Shown here: one piece after another, positions 17,764 to 26,880 of the stretch
Position numbering within the stretch: the stretch's first letter is position 1
Layout of the letters: the number at the start of each line of letters is the position of its first letter
From: Geovibrio thiophilus
GTDB taxonomy: Bacteria; Chrysiogenota; Deferribacteres; Deferribacterales; Geovibrionaceae
Direction: 5' to 3'
Length of the DNA: 64,000 bases
NCBI RefSeq assembly: GCF_004087915.1
Contig: NZ_CP035108.1
Coordinates: forward strand, 248,001-312,000
Program-made: the position numbers and the translations under genes
Notes under the pieces: model-generated
What the model was told of the DNA's origin: nothing
Database searches by the model: none
Seen by the model: only the letters and a program-made list of their open reading frames with translations

Positions 17764-19125
17764 ATGAAAATTCTCGCTCTTATCCTCGCTGCGGGCAAGG
17801 GAACCCGCATGAAATCCTCCAAGCCCAAAGTTCTTTTTGAATCGGCAGGAAAACCGATGATAGATTATGTCATAAACGCTGCCTCCTCCTGCGGGGCGGA
17901 TGCCGTGAATATTGTAATAGGCAGCGGCGCGGAGGATGTTAAGTCCCATATCGGGGGGAGAGCCTCCTTCAGTCTTCAGGAAAACCAGCGCGGAACAGCG
18001 GACGCTGTGCTGGCGGCTGAGAACGCAATACAGAACCACGGCGGGCGTGTGCTGATCCTCTGCGGGGATATGCCCCTTGTCAGACCTGAAACCCTTTCCA
18101 AGTTTATCGAAGCAGCCGGAAACCATGCCGTGAGCTTTATCAGTGTCAGCGTAAAAAAACCTTTCGGATACGGGCGTGTGGTCAGGGGAGGCGGCGGCTC
18201 TGTCATTAAGATAGTCGAAGAGAAGGACGCAAACGATCAGGAAAAAAAGATAAATGAAGTAAATACCGGAATATATTTCTGCGACTCCGCCGTTCTGCTG
18301 GACAGGCTCTCCCGTGTGGGCAGCAATAACGCCCAGAACGAGTTCTATCTCACTGATATAGTTAAAGAAGGCGCCTTCGCGTACAAGGCGGAGGATGAGA
18401 ACGAATTTTTAGGCGTGAACAACCGTGTTCAGCTTGCGGAAGCTTCCAAGGCTCTCTGGAAGCGCAGGGCGGTAAGATTCATGGAACAGGGGGTCAGCAT
18501 TTTCGATCCCGATACGTTTTATGCGGATGAGGAAACAGAAATAGAAAACGATGCAGAGATATATCCCAATGTTTATCTTCACGGGAAAAATATAATAAAA
18601 ACCGGAAGCGTAATAATGTCCGGCTGCCGCATAACTGATTCGGTGATCGGTGAGAACTGCGAAATCAAGGACAACTGCTGTATAACCGAAAGTAAAGTCG
18701 GCGCCGGCAGCTCGGTGGGTCCCATGGCGCAGCTCCGCCCGGGCACAGTGCTTGAGGGGAAGAACAAGATCGGCAATTTTGTGGAAACAAAGAAGGCTGT
18801 TCTCGGTTCCGGCAGTAAGGCAAGCCACCTTACTTATCTCGGAGACGCCGAGATAGGCAAAGATGTAAACATAGGCTGCGGTACAATTACCTGTAATTAT
18901 GACGGGATAAAGAAGTATAAGACTGTCATAGAAGACGGTGTTTTTGTGGGGAGCGATGTTCAGCTTGTGGCTCCGGTGAAGATCGGCAAAGGCGCACTTC
19001 TGGCGGCGGGTTCCACCATTACAAAGGATGTGCCCGCAGACGCTCTCGCTATGACAAGGGCGGATATGAAGATAAAGGAAGGCTGGGTCTCCCGCTGGAA
19101 AAGTACAAAGAAGAAAGATAAATAG
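17764..19125 (+). CDS. glmU: Bifunctional UDP-N-acetylglucosamine pyrophosphorylase / glucosamine-1-phosphate acetyltransferase
   Basis: 453 residues, full length. The N-terminal nucleotidyltransferase has LILAAGKGTRMKSSKPK and NVVIGSGA-type strands. The C-terminal half is a left-handed beta-helix of hexapeptide repeats with IGNFVETKKA and the CGTITCNYDG active-site segment. It makes UDP-GlcNAc for peptidoglycan and LPS, and probably feeds the glycan island downstream. The partner enzyme gene glmS follows after a repeat array. Confidence 0.97.
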   Translation: MKILALILAAGKGTRMKSSKPKVLFESAGKPMIDYVINAASSCGADAVNIVIGSGAEDVKSHIGGRASFSLQENQRGTADAVLAAENAIQNHGGRVLILCGDMPLVRPETLSKFIEAAGNHAVSFISVSVKKPFGYGRVVRGGGGSVIKIVEEKDANDQEKKINEVNTGIYFCDSAVLLDRLSRVGSNNAQNEFYLTDIVKEGAFAYKAEDENEFLGVNNRVQLAEASKALWKRRAVRFMEQGVSIFDPDTFYADEETEIENDAEIYPNVYLHGKNIIKTGSVIMSGCRITDSVIGENCEIKDNCCITESKVGAGSSVGPMAQLRPGTVLEGKNKIGNFVETKKAVLGSGSKASHLTYLGDAEIGKDVNIGCGTITCNYDGIKKYKTVIEDGVFVGSDVQLVAPVKIGKGALLAAGSTITKDVPADALAMTRADMKIKEGWVSRWKSTKKKDK

Positions 19126-19145
19126 AAGCATGCGGAGGGCATACG

Positions 19146-19757
19146 GATGTGCCGACGCCGTGCGCAGCGAAGCCGTTTTTTAAACGGCGCGAGCGTGTAT
19201 CAGAATCTGACAGGATGTTGCGGGTTCAGATTATTAAGGAAGAGGCACAGGATGTGCCGACGCCGTGCGCAGCGAAGCCGTTTTTTAAACGGCGCGAGCG
19301 TGTATCAGAATCTGACAGGATGTTGCGGGTTCAGATTATTGAGGAAGAGGCACAGGATGTGCCGACGCCGTGCGCAGCGAAGCCGTTTTTTAAACGGCGC
19401 GAGCGTGTATCAGAATCTGACAGGATGTTGCGGGTTCAGATTATTGCGGAAGAGGCACAGGATGTGCCGACGCCGTGCGCAGCGAAGCCGTTTTTAAACG
19501 GCGCGAGCGTGTATCAGAATCTGACAGAATGTTGCGGGTTCAGATTATTGCGGAAGAGGCACAGGATGTGCCGACGCCGTGCGCAGCGAAGCCGTTTTTA
19601 AACGGCGCGAGCGTGTATCAGAATCTGACAGGATGTTGCGGGTTCAGATTATTGCGGAAGAGGCACAGGATGTGCCGACGCCGTGCGCAGCGAAGCCGTT
19701 TTTTAAACGGCGCGAGCGTGTATCAGAATCTGACAGGATGTACAGATTCTGATTATT
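19146..19757. repeat. Tandem repeat array 2: 105/104-bp units, five full copies plus a divergent final copy, between glmU and glmS
   Basis: Units start at 19146, 19251, 19356, 19461, 19565 and 19669. The two 104-bp units have one T fewer in the central T-run. Read on the minus strand, each copy holds ACACGCTCGCG, a hairpin CCGTTT/AAACGG, CTTCGCTGCGCACGGCGT and a second hairpin GGCACA-TCC-TGTGCC, the same plan as arrays 1 and 3. A further pair AATCTGA/TCAGATT lies beside it. The last copy changes sequence so that ATCAGAATCTG and CAGATTCTGAT form an 11-bp perfect stem near 19729-19755. The 105-nt unit keeps frames open, but the 104-nt copies break them, so coding is unlikely. Confidence 0.95.
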
Positions 19758-19772
19758 ATTTAAGGAGACAAT

Positions 19773-21596
19773 ATGTGCGGAATCGTAGGATATATAGGCA
19801 GCTCAAAGGCATCAAACGTTCTTCTGGAGGGTCTTTCCAGACTGGAATACAGAGGGTATGACTCTGCGGGTCTCTGCCTGCTTGAAGACGGGGTGATAGA
19901 GATAACCCGCAGCGTGGGAAAACTCGTTAACCTCAAGGAAGCGGTGAAGGACAGGGATTTCAAGGCAACTGCGGGCATAGGTCACACACGCTGGGCGACA
20001 CACGGCAAGCCTTCCTTCGAGAACGCTCACCCGCATAAATCAAAAAATATATCCCTTGTGCATAACGGCATAATTGAAAACTATCTGCTGCTTAAGGAAA
20101 AACTCACAGAGAAAGGCTACAGCTTCAAATCCGAGACTGATACGGAGGTCATAGCTCACCTTATAGAATCCCTTTACGAAGGAGATTTGCTCAAAGCTGT
20201 TCAGGCGGCGCTGGCGGAGCTGAAGGGCTCATATGCCCTCGGCGTTATTTCAGAAAAAGAACCGGATAAGGTGATTGTCGCCAGAAAGGACAGTCCTCTT
20301 GTTCTCGGCGTGGGCAGCGGAGAGATGTTCGCTGCGAGCGATATTCCCGCCGTGCTGAGCCATACCCGCACATTCGTTTTCCTTGAGGACGGCGATGTGG
20401 CGGAGATAACCAGAAACGGCTACACCATATACGATGCCGCCGGAAGCGCTGTGGACAGGGAGACCAAAAATATAGACTGGAACCCTGTAATGGCGGAGAA
20501 GGCGGGATACCGTCACTTCATGCAGAAGGAAATAAACGAGCAGCCCAGAGCGTTGATAGATACGATCAGGGGCAAATACAGCCTTGAATCAGGTGATGTA
20601 TTTTTCGACCTTTCCAAGGATCTTAAGGAATCTCTCAAGGATATAACCCGCATTGTCATAGTCGCCTGCGGAACAAGCTGGCACGCGGGGCTTGTGGGCA
20701 AGTTTTATATAGAAAAATTCGCCCGTATCCCCGTTGAGGTGGATATAGCCTCCGAATACCGCTACCGGGATCTGATAGCCGATGAAAAGCTTCTTTTTAT
20801 AGCTATCAGTCAGTCCGGCGAGACTGCGGATACGCTTTCCGCAATGCGCATGGTAAAAAAGATGGGAGCTAAGGTCATATCAATATGCAACGTGGTGGGC
20901 TCGTCCATCGCAAGGGAATCTCACAGCGTGATATACACACATGCGGGACCTGAGATAGGCGTTGCCTCCACAAAGGCTTTTACCACTCAGGTGGCGAGCC
21001 TGTTTCTGTTTGCCATGTATCTCGGCAGGCAGAGGGAGACAATGAGCGCCGGAGAGAGCAGAGAATTTCTCAAGGAGCTTGTGGGCATCCCTGATAAGCT
21101 TGAGCATGTTCTCAGGCTGGACGGTGAGATCGAAGATCTCGCAAAGAAATATAAGGACGCTTCCGACTTCCTTTATCTGGGCAGAAACGTCAACTACCCT
21201 ATAGCTCTGGAAGGTGCGCTTAAGCTCAAGGAGATCTCGTACATCCACGCCGAGGGATACCCCGCAGGAGAAATGAAGCACGGTCCCATTGCTCTCATAG
21301 ACAGTGAGCTGCCGGTATTTGTTATAGCGGTTAAGGGCTCTGTTTATGACAAAACCGCCTCAAATGTAGAGGAGGTCAAAGCCAGAGACGGCATAGTCAT
21401 AGCCATTGTTACCGAAGGCGATACCGAGCTTGCGGGCAAGGCGGATCACATCATCGAAGTGCCCGATGTGCCGGAGGAGCTTTCTGTCTTCCTCACGGTT
21501 ACGGCTACACAGATATTCGCATACCACTGCGCCAATCTTCTCGGGCTTGATGTGGATCAGCCGAGAAATCTGGCGAAATCAGTCACGGTGGAATAA
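19773..21596 (+). CDS. glmS: Glutamine-fructose-6-phosphate aminotransferase (isomerizing)
   Basis: 607 residues. Met-Cys-Gly-Ile start with the catalytic N-terminal Cys of the class II glutaminase, then two SIS domains (CGTSWHAGL; ISQSGETADT) and the C-terminal KSVTVE. It makes glucosamine-6-phosphate, the entry to UDP-GlcNAc. AAGGAGACAAT precedes the ATG. I looked for a glmS ribozyme core in the leader and saw none; the repeat array ends about 15 nt upstream. Confidence 0.98.
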   Translation: MCGIVGYIGSSKASNVLLEGLSRLEYRGYDSAGLCLLEDGVIEITRSVGKLVNLKEAVKDRDFKATAGIGHTRWATHGKPSFENAHPHKSKNISLVHNGIIENYLLLKEKLTEKGYSFKSETDTEVIAHLIESLYEGDLLKAVQAALAELKGSYALGVISEKEPDKVIVARKDSPLVLGVGSGEMFAASDIPAVLSHTRTFVFLEDGDVAEITRNGYTIYDAAGSAVDRETKNIDWNPVMAEKAGYRHFMQKEINEQPRALIDTIRGKYSLESGDVFFDLSKDLKESLKDITRIVIVACGTSWHAGLVGKFYIEKFARIPVEVDIASEYRYRDLIADEKLLFIAISQSGETADTLSAMRMVKKMGAKVISICNVVGSSIARESHSVIYTHAGPEIGVASTKAFTTQVASLFLFAMYLGRQRETMSAGESREFLKELVGIPDKLEHVLRLDGEIEDLAKKYKDASDFLYLGRNVNYPIALEGALKLKEISYIHAEGYPAGEMKHGPIALIDSELPVFVIAVKGSVYDKTASNVEEVKARDGIVIAIVTEGDTELAGKADHIIEVPDVPEELSVFLTVTATQIFAYHCANLLGLDVDQPRNLAKSVTVE

Positions 21597-21603
21597 GATT
21601 ATA

Positions 21604-21629
21604 AAGCCTCCTTAAATACGGAGGCTTTT
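21604..21629 (+). terminator. Rho-independent terminator of glmS
   Basis: Stem AAGCCTCC / GGAGGCTT (21604-21611 with 21620-21627) followed by TTTTCC, 7 nt after the stop codon. Confidence 0.85.
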
Positions 21630-21660
21630 CCTGAATAGTGACCTGACACTGCGAAAAAGT

Positions 21661-22371
21661 TTAATTTTGAGCGGTTGCTTCAGTTTCTTCGCCGTGAAGC
21701 TTGATTTTAAGAGCTTTAGCCATTGTCTGTGCAGCACTTCCTGAATCCTGACCGTTTTTGTAATCAAGATTCACTGTCATAATCATCTCACCGCTTTGGA
21801 CACTTATTACTCTCGCGGTTGCTGTTTTTATGACAGAATTGAGTTTGGCTCCGCCGAACATACTGTATTTTGTTTTATTTGTTGTTTGGGCGTTGAGGAT
21901 AACAAGAGCATCGACACCTCTCAAAGAAGAAAGACTAGACATTTCATTCTCTGCGACTCCTGCTGCTTCCAGACCTTTTTCAGACATGATCAGGCTGAGC
22001 TGATCTCTTTCCATGACTTTATACCCAAGACTCATAAGTTCCGTGGAAAAAGAATCTGCAAAGATTGTCATGGTATCTTCATTGCCTGAACCCTGAAATA
22101 CTGACATCAAAGCATTCGCTCTCATAGCAGGGTCATTGTTGCTGCTCTGCTTGCGCTCTCTCAGCATGACAGCCACGTATTTCACTTCTGCAAGCTGTTC
22201 GGGTGTGATTCCCTGCGCTATGTTGGCTTTTACGTCAACATCTTCAAATTCGATGTTTCTGATTGCTGACTGAGTGGCGCTGGCAGTCAGGCTTGCGACC
22301 GTTCCTACGCACCCCGAAAGCATGAACCCTGATAATACTGTAAAGATAAGCAGAAAATAACGTAAGTTCAT
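21661..22371 (-). CDS. CsgG-like lipoprotein
   Basis: 236 residues. Lipoprotein signal ending in SGC (MLSGC, Cys21). The body has features of the CsgG/FlgT-like fold: FADSFSTELMSLGYKVMERDQL, then SEKGLEAAG, VDALVILNAQ and ATARVISVQSGEMI. Family members include the curli secretion pore CsgG and small outer-membrane lipoproteins that assemble flagellar or other structures. This protein is short for a pore. A strong GGAGG and a good promoter lie upstream. No curli genes are near, so the role is unknown. Confidence 0.75.
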   Translation of the reverse strand: MNLRYFLLIFTVLSGFMLSGCVGTVASLTASATQSAIRNIEFEDVDVKANIAQGITPEQLAEVKYVAVMLRERKQSSNNDPAMRANALMSVFQGSGNEDTMTIFADSFSTELMSLGYKVMERDQLSLIMSEKGLEAAGVAENEMSSLSSLRGVDALVILNAQTTNKTKYSMFGGAKLNSVIKTATARVISVQSGEMIMTVNLDYKNGQDSGSAAQTMAKALKIKLHGEETEATAQN

Positions 22372-22395
22372 ATTAACCTCCTATACATATAGTTT

Positions 22396-22424
22396 TTATA
22401 ATTTCTGTGCCGTATATATGTCAA
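22396..22424 (-). promoter_or_regulatory. Sigma-70 promoter for the CsgG-like gene
   Basis: On the minus strand: TTGACA (22424-22419), 17-nt spacer, TTATAA (22401-22396). It lies 25 nt from the start codon and is a near-consensus match. Confidence 0.6.
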
Positions 22425-22719
22425 TAAAAACAATTAGATAAGCTCTATAAAGTAATATATTTTCTCATTAAACGATCGTATGAGCGGCATCGGGTGTTGC
22501 GCAACTTCTTAGGACAGAAAAGATAAGGTTTAGTTAGCTTTCTTAGCTTTAGGAAAGAATAAATCTGAAAAATGCAGTCAGGAATAGCAGGGAATTATTT
22601 ACACCCGAGACGTATCGGTTGCCAATATAAAGGTATGGCTCATAAATCTTCTTTATTCCGCTCCGTTTTCGGTTTATACATGAATGTTCCCTGCGTATTT
22701 TTCTCCCGGAGTGAAGATA
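22425..22719. other. Divergent intergenic region between the CsgG-like gene and argB
   Basis: About 295 nt with no supported gene. A weak hairpin CTTTC/GAAAG lies near 22540. I see no clear ARG box and no convincing promoter for argB, although GGAG at 22709 is the argB ribosome site. Confidence 0.5.
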
Positions 22720-23598
22720 ATGGAAGAACTCATTAGAAAAGCGGATGTGCTCATAGAGGCGCTTCCGTATATTCAGAAGTTTTACGGCAAAACCATAGTT
22801 ATCAAGTACGGCGGTCACGCCATGGTGGATGAGGAGCTTAAGCTCAGCTTCGCCAATGATATAGTGCTGATGAAGTACATAGGCATACGTCCCATAATAG
22901 TCCACGGCGGCGGTCCCCAGATAGGGGATATGCTGAAGAAGCTGAATATAAAAACTGAGTTCGTTTCAGGGATGCGTATTACGGACGCAGAAACTATGAA
23001 TGTTGTGGAAATGGTTCTGGCGGGCAAAATAAATAAAGATATAGTGAGACTGATAAATAAAAACGGCGGTGTCGCCATAGGTCTTTCCGGCAAGGACGGA
23101 AACCTTATCCGCGCCGAGAAACTCCGCCTTGAGGATGATCCGGCATTCATCAGAACGCCGGAGATAATCGATCTCGGTCATGTGGGCAGGGTGAAAAGTG
23201 TTAATGTCGGCGTGCTTGAAAAGCTCGCTGACAGCTATATCCCCGTTATAGCCCCCGTTGGTGTGGGCGATGATTACGAGGCGTACAACATAAACGCCGA
23301 TCTTGTGGCGGGCAGCATAGCCGCCGCGCTTAAGGCGGAGAAGCTGGTTCTTCTCACTGATGTGCCGTATGTCATGGATAAGGAGAAAAAACGCATCTCC
23401 ACCATACACCTTGATGATGTGGATAAAATGAAGCTGGATGAAGTTGTCACAGGGGGGATGATCCCCAAGGTGGACTGCGCTGCGGAAGCTGTGAGAGGCG
23501 GTGTGAAAAAGGCGCACATCATAGACGGGCGTGTGCAGCACTCTGTACTGCTTGAAATGTTCACAACGTCCGGCATCGGCACGCAGATAGTGGAATAA
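22720..23598 (+). CDS. argB: Acetylglutamate kinase
   Basis: 292 residues. The amino-acid kinase fold shows [10 protein letters not shown] and [14 protein letters not shown] near the N-terminus and [10 protein letters not shown] in the C-lobe. It phosphorylates N-acetylglutamate in arginine synthesis. ATG 22720 has GGAG upstream and gives the usual length; an in-frame ATG at 22684 adds 12 atypical residues. The other arg genes are not in the window. Overlaps pcm by one base (TAATG). Confidence 0.96.
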   Translation: MEELIRKADVLIEALPYIQKFYGKTIVIKYGGHAMVDEELKLSFANDIVLMKYIGIRPIIVHGGGPQIGDMLKKLNIKTEFVSGMRITDAETMNVVEMVLAGKINKDIVRLINKNGGVAIGLSGKDGNLIRAEKLRLEDDPAFIRTPEIIDLGHVGRVKSVNVGVLEKLADSYIPVIAPVGVGDDYEAYNINADLVAGSIAAALKAEKLVLLTDVPYVMDKEKKRISTIHLDDVDKMKLDEVVTGGMIPKVDCAAEAVRGGVKKAHIIDGRVQHSVLLEMFTTSGIGTQIVE

Positions 23599-24215
23599 TG
23601 CACAGAAATCTTATCCCTCAGAGCTTCATAACTGATATAGTCGCCCCTGCCTGCGGAAGTGACAAGCGGATTCTTGAGGCGTTTCTCACAACTCCGCGGG
23701 CTAAGTTCATTGATGAGGCAATGTGCCGCCGTCCTTATGCGGATGACGCTTTGCCCATCGGCTTCGGGCAGACAATCTCCAAGCCCTCAACGGTTGCCCT
23801 CATGACCAAGGCGCTTCAGGTGGATAAAAACCACAGGGTGCTTGAAATAGGCAGCGGCTCCGGCTTTCAGGCTGCAATCCTCAGCAGACTCTGCGCAAGG
23901 GTCTACACAGTCGAGAGAATACCCGAGCTTTACCGCAGGGCAATGAGCATCATTCACAAAATGCGGATTATCAATATCAAATTTAAACTGGATGACGGAA
24001 ACCTCGGCTGGGCGGAAAATGGTCCGTATGACAGGATTATAGCCACTGCTGAGGCTAAGGATCTGCCGCCGGAGCTTATCGCTCAGCTTGCGGAAGGCGG
24101 CATAATGCTGATTCCTCTTGGTGGATCAATTATTGAGATCGTTAAGGAAAACGGGGAGACCCGCCGCCGTAAAATTGCAGATTGCAGCTTTGTTGATTTT
24201 GTGTGCGGGAAATAG
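23598..24215 (+). CDS. pcm: Protein-L-isoaspartate O-methyltransferase
   Basis: 205 residues. The SAM-binding motif VLEIGSGSGFQAAILSRL and the PCMT-specific segment PIGFGQTISKPSTVALMT are present. It methylates isoaspartyl residues so that damaged proteins can be repaired. It starts on the last base of the argB stop codon. A gene for an RpoS-like sigma factor is next, an arrangement recalling the pcm-nlpD-rpoS order of Gammaproteobacteria. Confidence 0.95.
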   Translation: MHRNLIPQSFITDIVAPACGSDKRILEAFLTTPRAKFIDEAMCRRPYADDALPIGFGQTISKPSTVALMTKALQVDKNHRVLEIGSGSGFQAAILSRLCARVYTVERIPELYRRAMSIIHKMRIINIKFKLDDGNLGWAENGPYDRIIATAEAKDLPPELIAQLAEGGIMLIPLGGSIIEIVKENGETRRRKIADCSFVDFVCGK

Positions 24216-24557
24216 AACGATATTTTCTTAGGGATGTCAGGTATTTCTGTATCAAGCGTTCAAAAGGTGTCAATTTCTTTTTCTTATCAAACTCATGTCT
24301 TGGATTTGTCAAATCAGATCAAATTAATCCAAATGGTAATTTTCCCCTTCCCATTTCAATAGAACTGCGTTAAATTATTACTTGTCAAGCGAAGTTGATC
24401 AGGAAAAGCAATTTTTTTGATTCTCAGCCTGACGTCTGTCGGCAGGAAATTGTCACGTTCCGTATATCGTGAAAGGTGTGCGGCTCTTCATTCTTATTCA
24501 GGTTCGTGGCAGCACGGTATTGATCATGTTTTTATTTTATTTTTTTACGGAGTGTTT
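24216..24557 (+). other. Long leader/promoter region of the sigma factor gene
   Basis: 342 nt, AT-rich in the first half, without a supported gene. It contains repeated short TTGTCAA/GATCAA words around 24306-24330 and 24383-24400. The sigma reading frame stays open back to 24417, but that part has low coding character and no ribosome site. A long leader before a stress sigma gene would fit post-transcriptional control, which is inference. Confidence 0.45.
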
Positions 24558-25529
24558 ATGATCAACGATGATATACTGCAGAAAAGCGAACCGGAAATCG
24601 ATGAAGAAACCGATGTTGAAATAGACATCAGCATCGACATCGAAGAGGAAGTGGTCCAGATCGAAGTCGAGGATATAAAACCCGACTACAACTCCGAAGA
24701 TCTGGAAGTTTTCAAAATATATCTCAATGAAATCTCCCGTTATCCTGTCCTCACCAGAGAGGAGGAAGTTGATCTCGCCAAAGGGATCGAGCAGTCTGAC
24801 AGGGCGGCGAAGGAGATGATGATCAAGTGCAATCTGCGTCTTGTGGTTTCCATCGCAAAAAAATATATCAACAGAGGCATGAACCTTGTGGATCTTGTTG
24901 AGGAAGGGAACATCGGTCTTCTGAAAGCTGTTGAGAAATTTGACTACACCAAGGGCTTCAAATTCAGCACATACGCCACGTGGTGGATCCGTCAGGCTAT
25001 TGAGCGCGCCATCATAAACCAGTGCCGCATGGTGCGCATTCCCGTGCACATGTCGGAGAATATCAGCAAGGTGCTTAAGGTTCAGGCGGATCTCCAGCAG
25101 AAGTTCGGGCGGGAACCGTCAATTCTGGAAATATCAACGGCGGCGAAGATGCCGCTTTCCGCCCTGAAAAAGGTTTTTGACGCGATCAAGCAGGACACTT
25201 CGCTGGATATGCCCGTCGGCGGTGACGAAAGCAGCACCCTGCACGAATTTATAGCTGATGATGAAAAATACCTCGATCCGTATATGAAGATAGAGTCCGA
25301 GAGCAAAAAGGACACGATCTTCAAATGGCTCACATTTTTAAGCGACAATGAGAGAGAGATAATAATCCGCCGTTACGGGCTCAGCGGGAACGATCCCGAG
25401 ACCCTTGAGGCGATCGGCGCTGATCTGGGCATAACCCGTGAGAGAGTGCGCCAGATAGAGAAACGGGTGCTCAGCAAGCTGAGAAACCTGCTGAAAACAA
25501 AGAATATATCTTTGGAGGAACTGCTTTAA
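24558..25529 (+). CDS. RNA polymerase sigma factor, RpoS-like (group 2 sigma-70)
   Basis: 323 residues from ATG 24558 (ACGGAG upstream). A very acidic N-terminal ~50 residues ([18 protein letters not shown]) is followed by region 1.2, then region 2 ([29 protein letters not shown]), region 3 ([12 protein letters not shown]) and region 4 with the [17 protein letters not shown]. Region 1.1 and the long non-conserved insert of RpoD are absent, so this is an alternative sigma of the RpoS/group 2 type. It sits directly after pcm. The following peptidase gene starts on the last base of its stop codon. Confidence 0.9.
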   Translation: MINDDILQKSEPEIDEETDVEIDISIDIEEEVVQIEVEDIKPDYNSEDLEVFKIYLNEISRYPVLTREEEVDLAKGIEQSDRAAKEMMIKCNLRLVVSIAKKYINRGMNLVDLVEEGNIGLLKAVEKFDYTKGFKFSTYATWWIRQAIERAIINQCRMVRIPVHMSENISKVLKVQADLQQKFGREPSILEISTAAKMPLSALKKVFDAIKQDTSLDMPVGGDESSTLHEFIADDEKYLDPYMKIESESKKDTIFKWLTFLSDNEREIIIRRYGLSGNDPETLEAIGADLGITRERVRQIEKRVLSKLRNLLKTKNISLEELL

Positions 25530-26701
25530 TGACATTTACGCCCGAAGAACTTGCTCACAGGCTGGAAAAATTCAGAACTAACCTCACTAAGCAGGATGCG
25601 GGCTGGGAAAAAGCAGTCCTCATGGACAGAATAAACAATTACTATTTCACCGGAACTTTGCAGAACGGCGTGCTTGTTGTCCCCCGTGACGGAGCCGCCG
25701 TTTTTTATGTGCGCCGCAGCTTTGAAAGGGCTGTGGAGGAATCGGCATTTCCTGAAATTATACCCTTCAAGAGTTTTAAGGAGCTTAAGCTTGAAAGCGG
25801 CGGAACTCTTTACTGTGATATGGAGAAGATCCCCCTCGCCCACTTTGAGCGTTTCGGCAAATATTTCACCTTTGAGAAGGTGAAGTCCGCTGACCTCGCA
25901 GTAGCCAAGGCAATGGCAGTGAAATCCGCGGCTGAGCTTGAACTCATGGAAGCCTGCGGCGAGATACACAGAGGCGTTCTGGAGGAGTTTATTCCGTCGG
26001 TTCTGCGGGAAGGGATGAGCGAAGTTGAACTCGGCGCCCTTGTTCAGGGAGAGATGCTGAGAAGAGGACACCACGCCGTGACGAGAACCGGAGGCTTCGG
26101 AAGCGAGCTTCATCTGGGTCTCTTCTGCTTCGGTGAGAGCGCTCTGTATTTCAACACATTCGACGGCCCGGGCGGAATCAGGGGGCTGCACCCCGCAGTG
26201 CCTTTGTTCGGCAATCATCATATAAAGCTCAAAAAGCATTCACCCGTGTTTGTGGATATAGGCTGCAACGTTGGCGGCTATCACACTGATAAAACCTGCA
26301 TCTACACTATAGGCAGTCTTCCCGCTCAGGCTATGGAGTTTCATGAGGTCTGCGTGAGTATGCAGAATAAAGCGGCTGCCATGCTCAAGCCGGGCGCATT
26401 GCCTTCTGAGGTTTTCAGGAGGCACATTGAAGGCGTCGGCGAGGAATTTCTCAGGGAGTACAACGGGTTCGGAGTGGGGAAGGTCAAGTTTCTCGGTCAC
26501 GGAATCGGTCTGCATATAGACCAGTACCCTGTTCTTGCCGAAGGGTTTGAGGAACCTATTGAGGAGAATATGGTTCTCGCTGTTGAGCCCAAAAGAGGCA
26601 TAGCGGGACTTGGCATGGTCGGCGTGGAGAACACCTTTGTCGTGACTCCAGACGGCGGCAGAAGCATCACCGGACACAGGTTCGGTGTTATCGAAGTCTG
26701 A
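25529..26701 (+). CDS. M24-family metallopeptidase (Xaa-Pro aminopeptidase-like)
   Basis: 390 residues. An N-terminal creatinase-like domain (residues 1-130) precedes the pita-bread catalytic domain. The dinuclear metal ligands are visible: Asp in VFVDIGCNVGGYHTDKTC (two Asp), His in GHGIGLHIDQYP, Glu in VEPKRG and Glu in VENTFVV. Family members cleave N-terminal residues before proline or act on related amide bonds. Translation is probably coupled to the sigma gene by the TAATG junction. Confidence 0.88.
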   Translation: MTFTPEELAHRLEKFRTNLTKQDAGWEKAVLMDRINNYYFTGTLQNGVLVVPRDGAAVFYVRRSFERAVEESAFPEIIPFKSFKELKLESGGTLYCDMEKIPLAHFERFGKYFTFEKVKSADLAVAKAMAVKSAAELELMEACGEIHRGVLEEFIPSVLREGMSEVELGALVQGEMLRRGHHAVTRTGGFGSELHLGLFCFGESALYFNTFDGPGGIRGLHPAVPLFGNHHIKLKKHSPVFVDIGCNVGGYHTDKTCIYTIGSLPAQAMEFHEVCVSMQNKAAAMLKPGALPSEVFRRHIEGVGEEFLREYNGFGVGKVKFLGHGIGLHIDQYPVLAEGFEEPIEENMVLAVEPKRGIAGLGMVGVENTFVVTPDGGRSITGHRFGVIEV

Positions 26702-26824
26702 TAAGCTCATAATATTTTTTACTTCTTAATCCTGAGAGAACCTTTCCCAAGAAACTGGTTCTTTGTAACTTCTAAAATACAAGCCTATGCTTTCTCTGCG
26801 GATCAGGTGAGTTTTTGAAGGGTT

Positions 26825-26858
26825 TCAGGGAAACTTTGTTCCTAAAAAGTTTCCCTGA
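26825..26858. repeat. Perfect 13-bp inverted repeat between convergent genes
   Basis: TCAGGGAAACTTT and AAAGTTTCCCTGA around the loop gttcctaa. There is no T-run on either side, so it is not a classical terminator, but it sits where a bidirectional one would be expected between the peptidase and radical SAM genes. Confidence 0.65.
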
Positions 26859-26880
26859 GGGCTGTATCAATACCAAAGAG

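Noticed and set aside
19758-19772. glmS ribozyme upstream of glmS
   Set aside because: The short space between the array and the start codon cannot hold it and no catalytic core sequence is seen.
19147-19861. Plus-strand frames with a 35-residue repeat across array 2
   Set aside because: The 105-nt unit length keeps frames open by chance, the 104-nt copies shift the frame, and the frames run into glmS out of register.
24417-24557. N-terminal extension of the sigma factor
   Set aside because: The frame is open but has no ribosome site; ATG 24558 has ACGGAG and begins with sequence typical of such proteins.
26825-26858. Bidirectional terminator between the M24 and radical SAM genes
   Set aside because: The stem is excellent but neither side has a T-run, so it is listed as an inverted repeat only.
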